In this document: positions 58,143 to 64,000 of the stretch, piece by piece | Position numbering within the stretch: the stretch's first letter is position 1 | Layout: every line of letters starts with the position of its first letter | NCBI RefSeq assembly: GCF_008830365.1 | Contig: NZ_WBKI01000009.1 | Coordinates: 62,001-126,000 of the forward strand | Source: Serratia proteamaculans | GTDB taxonomy: Bacteria; Pseudomonadota; Gammaproteobacteria; Enterobacterales; Enterobacteriaceae | Reading direction: 5' to 3' | Length of the DNA stretch: 64,000 bases | Translations under genes and position numbers: made by a program | Notes under the pieces: generated by a model | The model's database searches: none | Seen by the model: the letters and a program-made list of their open reading frames with translations, nothing else | What the model was told of the DNA's origin: nothing

Positions 58143-58925
58143 ATGACCGCCCAGATCTTGCTTCATCCCTCATTGGCGCCGCTTGATGGCGGCATTAACT
58201 TTCGCGATCTCGGCGGCAACAGCGTCGCCGACGGCCGCCGTATCAAGCGTGGCCTGCTGTTCCGCTCCGGCTCGCTGGAACGTCTGACGGAAAACGACTG
58301 CACCTTCCTGGCCGGTGTGCCGGTACGCTCGGTGCTGGATTACCGGGACCCTGATGAAGTTCAGGCCAAGCCAGACATCCTGTGGCGCGGTGCCGATTAC
58401 CATCATTTTCCGGCCAATCCTTTGAGCAATGAGGTGAATGCCAATCTGGAAAAACTGACCAGCGATACACTGGCCGGTTTCGACGCACAGGCGTTTATGC
58501 TGGAGCTTTACCGTCGGCTGCCTTTCGGCAATGCGGCATACAAACAGTTGGCCCAATTGCTGAGCAACGTCGATAACGGTGCCATCGTCCAGCACTGCGC
58601 AGTGGGTAAGGATCGCACCGGCGTCGGATCGGCGCTGGTGTTGTTTGCGCTGGGGGCTGATGAAGCGACGGTGGTAGAAGATTACCTGCTGACCGAAACC
58701 ACGCTGGCGACCTTCCGCGAGCAGATGCTGGATCAACTGTCTATCCGCCTCAACGCCTCTGCATTGGGGCAGTTTGCCTATGTGCTCAGTGCTCGCGAAG
58801 AGTTCCTGATGACCGCACTGAGCTGCATCCGTGACCAATATGGTTCTACCGATCGCTGGCTGGAGGCTGAGTACGGCCTGGGCCAACACCAGCGTGAAGC
58901 GTTGCAGGCATTCTACCTCGAGTAA
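58143..58925 (+). CDS. Tyrosine-protein phosphatase (Y_phosphatase3 type)
   Basis: A 260-residue dual-specificity-like phosphatase. The P-loop HCAVGKDRTG puts the nucleophilic Cys at 152 and the Arg at 158; the preceding conserved segments are GGINFRDLGGNSVADGRRIK and RSGSLERLTE. Proteins of this type dephosphorylate phosphotyrosine or phosphoinositides; MptpB of Mycobacterium and LipA-like secreted enzymes are relatives. No signal peptide is seen. E. coli has nothing between udp and rmuC, so this is an accessory gene. Confidence 0.88.
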   Translation: MTAQILLHPSLAPLDGGINFRDLGGNSVADGRRIKRGLLFRSGSLERLTENDCTFLAGVPVRSVLDYRDPDEVQAKPDILWRGADYHHFPANPLSNEVNANLEKLTSDTLAGFDAQAFMLELYRRLPFGNAAYKQLAQLLSNVDNGAIVQHCAVGKDRTGVGSALVLFALGADEATVVEDYLLTETTLATFREQMLDQLSIRLNASALGQFAYVLSAREEFLMTALSCIRDQYGSTDRWLEAEYGLGQHQREALQAFYLE

Positions 58926-59012
58926 ACCGCGCAGGTGTTTAGCCGGGGTTTAACCGGCCCCGGCCGACATTGCGTATTCTTGGGGCCATAAATCCCGCAT
59001 CAGGAGCCTATA

Positions 59013-59543
59013 TTGAGCCTCAATGACATTATCCACTGGGTCAGCGAAACCGTGCGTCAGCACGAAGGCTGGGCTATCCCGATTATCTTCTTCCTGGCGT
59101 TCGGTGAATCACTGGCATTTCTGTCGCTGTTGTTACCGGCCACGGTGATCTTGCTGGCGCTGGGAGCGTTGATTGGTGAAAGCGGCATTGCATTTTGGCC
59201 GATCTGGGCCGCCGCCGCCGCAGGGGCATTCTTCGGCGACTGGCTTTCTTACTGGATTGGCTACCACTATCAAGATCGTGTGGCGCACATGTGGCCGTTA
59301 TCGCGTAATCCGCAATTGTTGACGCGTGGCCATGCGTTCTTTGAACGTTGGGGCGTACTGGGTATTTTCATCGGCCGCTTCTTCGGCCCATTGCGTGCTG
59401 TGGTACCGCTGGTCGGTGGCATTTGCGGCATGCCCCAGCGTTATTTTCAGGTGGCGAATATCACTTCGGCGATGATCTGGGCGTTCGGCATTCTCGCGCC
59501 GGGGGCGTTTGGCATCAAGTGGTTAAGCCAGTGGTTTGGCTAG
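59013..59543 (+). CDS. DedA family inner-membrane protein
   Basis: A 176-residue DedA protein with about 5 helices. Family motifs: FGESLAFLSLLLPATVIL, GDWLSYWIGYHY and the F-x-R-[YF]-x-P-x-x-R type signature FIGRFFGPLRAVVPLVGG. DedA proteins are linked to proton-dependent flipping of lipid carriers such as undecaprenyl phosphate. Start is TTG 59013 with AGGAG nearby. Absent between udp and rmuC in E. coli. Its position beside the phosphatase may be functional or coincidental. Confidence 0.87.
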   Translation: MSLNDIIHWVSETVRQHEGWAIPIIFFLAFGESLAFLSLLLPATVILLALGALIGESGIAFWPIWAAAAAGAFFGDWLSYWIGYHYQDRVAHMWPLSRNPQLLTRGHAFFERWGVLGIFIGRFFGPLRAVVPLVGGICGMPQRYFQVANITSAMIWAFGILAPGAFGIKWLSQWFG

Positions 59544-59683
59544 TTCTGGTCTGACTTGCGTAGCGTTTCGCAATTTTGCGCTGTTGGGGCAAAAACAGAC
59601 TGGACATCCATACAGCATCCCCTTAACGTGACGGGCAACAGGCGCATAAAACGCCGGAACGGTCAGGTGTAACAGGAGGCAGG

Positions 59684-61231
59684 GTGGATACCAGTTTGGT
59701 TTACGGTATGGGCGGGGTGGTAATCGGCCTGCTGCTGGGGTGGTTAATCGCCAGCCTGCGGGTGCAGCAAACACATGCACAGCATGAAACCGAGCTACGG
59801 CTGTTGGAACAATCACTGCAACAGGCGCAGCAGGAAATTGCGGCCCGACAAGAAATCCTGCAGCGTAATGAGCAGCAAATGCGGCAGAGTGATTTGGAAC
59901 TGCGCAATTTGCACAGCCAGTTGGCGGCCGGGCATGCAAAACTGCAACAGCTCGATCACTGGCGTAACGAATGTGAGTTGCTGAATCAGGAGCTGCGGGC
60001 CCAGCGTGAGGTTAACAGCGCGCAAGAGGCCGAGCTGCGGGAGGTGACTATTCGCCTGGAAGAAACCCGCATGGCGGCAGAAGAGAAGCAGCGTCTGCTG
60101 ATCAACAGCGAACAGCGTCTCACCACCCAGTTTGAAAATTTGGCCAACCGCATTTTTGAACACAGCGGGCGCAAGGTTGACGAGCAGAATAAGCAAAGTC
60201 TGGATCGCCTGTTGTTGCCGCTGCGCGAGCAACTGGACGGTTTCCGCCGTCAGGTGCAGGACAGTTTTGGTCAGGAAGCACGCGAACGCCATACGCTGAC
60301 CCACGAAATACGTAATCTGCAGCAGCTCAATGCACAAATGGCGCGCGAAGCGATTAACCTCACCAAGGCCCTGAAAGGGGACAATAAAACTCAGGGTAAC
60401 TGGGGTGAGGTGGTGTTAAGCCGGGTGCTGGAGGCCTCAGGCCTGCGCGAAGGGCATGAATACGAAACCCAGGTCAATGTACGGCTGGACCATCAGAGCC
60501 GTATGCAACCCGACGTTATTGTTCGTCTGCCGCAGGGCAAGGACGTGGTCATTGATGCGAAAATGTCGCTGGTGGCCTACGAACGTTACTTCAACAGCGA
60601 AGATGAAGCGGAGCGCGAGGCGGCGCTGAGTGAGCATATTGGCTCGCTGCGTGGCCATATCCGCCTGCTGGGGCGCAAGGATTACCAGCAGTTGCCAGGC
60701 CTGCGTTCGCTGGATTACGTGTTGATGTTTATTCCGGTCGAGCCGGCTTTCCTGTTGGCCATTGACCGCGAGCCGGAGCTGATCAGCGAGGCACTCAAGC
60801 ACAATATCATGCTGGTCAGCCCGACCACCTTGCTGGTGGCGCTGCGCACCATTACCAACCTGTGGCGCTATGAGCATCAGAGTCAGAATGCTCAGCGCAT
60901 TGCCGACAGAGCGGCGCGGTTGTATGACAAAATGCGGCTGTTTGTTGACGATATGTCAGCACTAGGGCAGAGCCTGGATAAGGCTCAGGGGAGTTATCGC
61001 CAAGCGATGAACAAACTGAGTGAAGGCCGTGGTAATCTTATCGGCCAGACCGAGGGGTTCCGTGCGTTGGGGGTTGAGGTGAAAAGGCCGATCAACCCGC
61101 TGCTGGCTCAACAGGCCAGTGCGCAGCATGATGATGAATTCGAGGCGGCGGGCGACGATGAAGTTGGCGCGCTGCCGGAGGCGGAGGACGACGACTCCGC
61201 AGAGGAGCCCCGCTCCGCATCGCAGGCATGA
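59684..61231 (+). CDS. rmuC: DNA recombination protein RmuC
   Basis: A 515-residue protein with one N-terminal membrane helix (LVYGMGGVVIGLLLGWLIASL), a long coiled coil (about residues 30-160) and the RmuC domain from about 195. Conserved parts include GNWGEVVLSRVLEASGLREG and RMQPDVIVRLPQGKDVVIDA with the predicted nuclease-like core. It limits inversion at short repeats in E. coli. Start is GTG 59684 behind AGGAGG. The acidic C-terminal tail (about 490-515) is longer than in E. coli. Confidence 0.95.
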   Translation: MDTSLVYGMGGVVIGLLLGWLIASLRVQQTHAQHETELRLLEQSLQQAQQEIAARQEILQRNEQQMRQSDLELRNLHSQLAAGHAKLQQLDHWRNECELLNQELRAQREVNSAQEAELREVTIRLEETRMAAEEKQRLLINSEQRLTTQFENLANRIFEHSGRKVDEQNKQSLDRLLLPLREQLDGFRRQVQDSFGQEARERHTLTHEIRNLQQLNAQMAREAINLTKALKGDNKTQGNWGEVVLSRVLEASGLREGHEYETQVNVRLDHQSRMQPDVIVRLPQGKDVVIDAKMSLVAYERYFNSEDEAEREAALSEHIGSLRGHIRLLGRKDYQQLPGLRSLDYVLMFIPVEPAFLLAIDREPELISEALKHNIMLVSPTTLLVALRTITNLWRYEHQSQNAQRIADRAARLYDKMRLFVDDMSALGQSLDKAQGSYRQAMNKLSEGRGNLIGQTEGFRALGVEVKRPINPLLAQQASAQHDDEFEAAGDDEVGALPEAEDDDSAEEPRSASQA

Positions 61232-61310
61232 CCGCCGCTGCGAGGTGGGGTATTCCGTGGGGTTCTGGTACACTCATCCACACTAAATTGACTGAATAGC
61301 AGGCAGGACA

Positions 61311-62066
61311 ATGGCAGATCAACCGCAGGAAACCACTGACTTTGGTTTTCGCACCGTAGCTCGAGACGAGAAGCAGGCCATGGTGGCAGACGTTTTTCAT
61401 TCGGTAGCTGCAAAGTATGACGTGATGAACGACCTGATGTCGTTTGGCATCCACCGTGTCTGGAAGCGTTTTACCATTGACTGCAGCGGCGTACGCCGTG
61501 GGCAGCGGGTGTTGGATCTGGCCGGGGGTACCGGTGACCTGGCCGCCAAGTTCTCCCGCATGGTCGGTGAGCAGGGGCAGGTGGTACTGGCGGACATTAA
61601 TGATTCGATGCTGAAGATGGGGCGCGAGAAGCTGCGCGATCGTGGCATTATCGGCAACATTAGCTACGTGCAGGCCAACGCCGAAGCACTGCCGTTCCCG
61701 GATAACTATTTTGACTGCATCACCATTTCATTTGGCCTGCGTAACGTCACCGACAAAGACAAAGCGCTGCGTTCCATGTTCCGCGTGCTGAAGCCGGGCG
61801 GTCGTTTGCTGGTGCTGGAGTTCTCCAAGCCGCTGCTGGCACCGCTGAGAAAAGCCTATGACGCTTATTCTTTCCATGTGCTGCCGAAAATCGGCGAGCT
61901 GGTGGTGAAGGATCCGGAAAGCTACCGTTATCTGGCTGAGTCGATCCGCATGCATCCCGATCAGGAAACCCTGAAGGGCATGATGGGAACTGCCGGTTTT
62001 GACAACGTGACCTATTTTAACCTGACCGGCGGTATTGTAGCCCTGCATCGCGGCTTCAAGTTCTGA
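61311..62066 (+). CDS. ubiE: Ubiquinone/menaquinone C-methyltransferase UbiE
   Basis: A 251-residue SAM-dependent methyltransferase acting on both the ubiquinone and menaquinone pathways. Motif [17 protein letters not shown] (about residues 66-81), [13 protein letters not shown] (motif post I) and the UbiE/COQ5 signatures [19 protein letters not shown] and RVLKPGG. Same length as E. coli. It starts the ubiE-ubiJ-ubiB operon, with 1 base before ubiJ. Confidence 0.98.
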   Translation: MADQPQETTDFGFRTVARDEKQAMVADVFHSVAAKYDVMNDLMSFGIHRVWKRFTIDCSGVRRGQRVLDLAGGTGDLAAKFSRMVGEQGQVVLADINDSMLKMGREKLRDRGIIGNISYVQANAEALPFPDNYFDCITISFGLRNVTDKDKALRSMFRVLKPGGRLLVLEFSKPLLAPLRKAYDAYSFHVLPKIGELVVKDPESYRYLAESIRMHPDQETLKGMMGTAGFDNVTYFNLTGGIVALHRGFKF

Positions 62067-62067
62067 T

Positions 62068-62688
62068 ATGGATATGCCGATGCTGTTAACCCCGTTGTTA
62101 ACCGGCGTGCTGGAAACATCGCTCAACAGTCTGCTGTTCCGCGATCGCAGCATGAAGGCCGCCCGTCTGCGCCTGGTGGGGAAGGTATTGCGTATTGAGT
62201 TGCAGGAGCTTGCTTCACCGCTGGTGCTGGTCTTCAGTGAGCAACGCGTCGATGTCCTTGGCCAGTCTGACGATACCGCCGACTGCACGGTGCGCAGCCG
62301 TATTTCGGTATTGCTGAAGCTGCGAGATCGCCAACAACTCTCACCATTGATGCGCAGCGGTGAGCTGATTGTCGAAGGTGATATTCAGGTGGTTCAGCAA
62401 CTGGTTGGGCTGCTCGATCTGGCGGAGTGGGATCCGGCTGAATGGTTGGCCCCCTACATCGGCGATATTGCCGCGCAGGGCGTCACGCAGGTGCTCGGTA
62501 AAGGTGCTAACCTGCTGAAGGCCGGCTTCCAGCGGCAACAGCATTATGTGGCGGAAACGCTGACGGAAGAGTGGCGTGTGGCGCCAGGCCCACTGGAATT
62601 GGTGTGGTTCAACGAGGAAGTTGATGCCACCGTTCGTAACCTCGAAGCGCTGAGTGCTCGCATGGACAAGTTGGAGGGTAAACGATGA
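62068..62688 (+). CDS. ubiJ: Ubiquinone biosynthesis accessory factor UbiJ
   Basis: A 206-residue protein with an N-terminal SCP2-like lipid-binding domain ([20 protein letters not shown]) and a C-terminal coiled coil. UbiJ holds the Ubi metabolon together and binds ubiquinone precursors. Start candidates are ATG 62068 (MDMPML) and 62074 (MPMLL, closer to E. coli). In E. coli the 3' part of the gene also encodes the small RNA EsrE. The stop overlaps ubiB (ATGA). Confidence 0.93.
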   Translation: MDMPMLLTPLLTGVLETSLNSLLFRDRSMKAARLRLVGKVLRIELQELASPLVLVFSEQRVDVLGQSDDTADCTVRSRISVLLKLRDRQQLSPLMRSGELIVEGDIQVVQQLVGLLDLAEWDPAEWLAPYIGDIAAQGVTQVLGKGANLLKAGFQRQQHYVAETLTEEWRVAPGPLELVWFNEEVDATVRNLEALSARMDKLEGKR

Positions 62689-64000
62689 CCCTTGGCGAAC
62701 TACGCCGCCTGTATTTGATCGTCCGCGTTTTTCTCAGCTATGGCCTGGATGAACTTATCCCCCAGATGCGTTTGACGTTGCCGCTGCGATTTGGCCGCCG
62801 TCTGCTGTTCTGGATGCCAAACCGCCATGCGGATAAACCTCTGGGTGAACGTCTGCGTTTGGCTCTGCAGGAACTGGGACCGGTGTGGATTAAGTTTGGC
62901 CAAATGATGTCCACTCGTCGCGACCTGTTCCCACCACAGATCGCCGATCAACTGACGCTGCTGCAGGACCGGGTTGCACCGTTCGACGGGGCACTGGCGC
63001 GCAAGCATATTGAGTTGGCGATGGGTGGTCCGCTGGAAACCTGGTTTGATGATTTTGACCAACAGGCGCTGGCCTCGGCATCGATAGCCCAGGTTCATAC
63101 CGCCCGGCTAAAAACGACCGGGCAGGAAGTGGTGCTCAAGGTGATTCGGCCCGATATCCGGCCGATCATCAAGGCTGACGTCCGCCTGATGTACCGTTTG
63201 GCAGCCTGGGTGCCAAAGCTGATGCCGGATGGCCGCCGTCTGCGTCCGCGTGAAGTGGTGCGCGAATATGAAAAGACCTTGCTGGACGAGTTGAACCTGC
63301 TGCGTGAAGCGGCTAACGCCATCCAGCTGCGCCGCAATTTCGACGGTAGCCCGATGCTGTATGTGCCGGAGGTTTACTCCGATTACTGCCGCGAAAGCGT
63401 GTTGGTGATGGAACGCATCTACGGGATCCCGGTTTCGGATATTCCAACGCTGGAAAAGCAGGGCACCAACATGAAACTGTTGGCCGAACGCGGGGTTCAG
63501 GTGTTCTTTACCCAGGTGTTCCGCGATAGCTTCTTCCATGCGGACATGCATCCCGGTAATATTTTTGTCAGCTATGAGCATCCTGAAGATCCCTGCTATA
63601 TCGGCATTGACTGCGGTATTGTCGGCTCGCTGAACAAAGACGATAAACGCTATCTGGCGGAAAACTTTATTGCCTTCTTCAATCGTGACTATCGCAAGGT
63701 TGCAGAACTGCACGTTGATTCTGGCTGGGTACCGCGCGACACCAACGTGGAAGATTTCGAGTTCGCTATCCGCACCGTGTGCGAACCGATCTTCGAGAAG
63801 CCGCTGTCGGAAATTTCGTTTGGCAACGTGCTGTTGAACCTGTTCAATACTGCACGTCGGTTCAATATGGAAGTCCAGCCCCAACTGGTGTTATTGCAGA
63901 AGACCTTGCTGTATGTTGAAGGTCTGGGGCGGCAGCTCTATCCGCAGTTGGATTTGTGGACCACCGCCAAGCCGTTCCTGGAAAGTTGGATGCGCGATCA
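62685..64000 (+). CDS. ubiB: Ubiquinone biosynthesis protein UbiB (5' part, truncated by window end)
   Basis: The frame opens at ATG 62685 ([14 protein letters not shown]) and stays open to the window end (about 438 codons). UbiB is an atypical ADCK/ABC1-type kinase-like protein needed for ubiquinone synthesis. The family KxGQ motif is [15 protein letters not shown] (about residues 66-80), and the kinase-like core includes [20 protein letters not shown] and [13 protein letters not shown] with the metal site CGIVGSL. A C-terminal membrane segment is expected beyond the window. Confidence 0.97.
   Translation, partial: MTLGELRRLYLIVRVFLSYGLDELIPQMRLTLPLRFGRRLLFWMPNRHADKPLGERLRLALQELGPVWIKFGQMMSTRRDLFPPQIADQLTLLQDRVAPFDGALARKHIELAMGGPLETWFDDFDQQALASASIAQVHTARLKTTGQEVVLKVIRPDIRPIIKADVRLMYRLAAWVPKLMPDGRRLRPREVVREYEKTLLDELNLLREAANAIQLRRNFDGSPMLYVPEVYSDYCRESVLVMERIYGIPVSDIPTLEKQGTNMKLLAERGVQVFFTQVFRDSFFHADMHPGNIFVSYEHPEDPCYIGIDCGIVGSLNKDDKRYLAENFIAFFNRDYRKVAELHVDSGWVPRDTNVEDFEFAIRTVCEPIFEKPLSEISFGNVLLNLFNTARRFNMEVQPQLVLLQKTLLYVEGLGRQLYPQLDLWTTAKPFLESWMRD

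Overview
The window is chromosomal DNA of an enterobacterium. A serralysin-type metalloprotease with its inhibitor next to it, ERIC repeats, and gene orders mostly matching Escherichia coli with genus-specific insertions all point to Serratia. I cannot name the species. About 55 protein genes cover more than 90% of the sequence. I see no rRNA, tRNA, prophage, insertion sequence or CRISPR array. Most genes are core housekeeping genes. The accessory content is limited to single genes or pairs slotted between conserved neighbours.

Layout. (1) 1-14257 follows the E. coli xerC-to-yigL order: xerC (3' part), yigB, uvrD with an SOS box, a WbuC-type cupin, corA with a leader peptide, an AbrB-family membrane protein, rarD, yigI, pldA, recQ, rhtC, rhtB, pldB and yigL. 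(2) 14432-21416 holds the divergent glpTQ and glpABC operons for glycerol-3-phosphate (G3P). (3) 21445-39000 holds dcrB, a GNAT gene, yhhQ, tusA, zntA, the serralysin-inhibitor pair, yhhN, yhhM, yhhL, rsmD, ftsYEX, rpoH, an uncharacterised secreted pair (TPR-like and DUF3142) and panM. (4) 39238-51394 holds livKHMGF, a PLP aminotransferase, ugpBAECQ and yhhA. (5) 51546-64000 returns to the xerC-region order: yigM, metR/metE, ysgA, udp, a tyrosine phosphatase, a DedA protein, rmuC, ubiE, ubiJ and ubiB (cut by the window end). Blocks 2 to 4 are at two other chromosomal locations in E. coli, so about 37 kb separates yigL from yigM here.

Functional picture. Many of the genes form a phospholipid and G3P salvage chain: PldA and PldB deacylate phospholipids, GlpQ and UgpQ cut glycerophosphodiesters, GlpT and UgpBAEC import the products, and GlpABC oxidises G3P anaerobically. 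Regulatory sites visible in the sequence include a LexA box (uvrD), a PurR box (yhhQ/tusA), a ZntR promoter with a 20-bp spacer (zntA), two tandem Pho boxes (ugp), paired CRP sites 52 bp apart (udp), a CRP/FNR-like site (glp), a probable MetJ operator (metE) and a candidate sigma-E promoter (rpoH).

Most worth a second look: three ERIC elements, each touching a gene or transcript in a different way; the serralysin-inhibitor cassette inside a conserved zntA-yhhN junction; the translationally coupled panM-DUF3142-TPR operon; a TTG-started leader peptide whose stop codon forms one arm of a hairpin upstream of corA; and a Leu-codon-rich small reading frame upstream of livK. I found no clearly new defence or mobile system.
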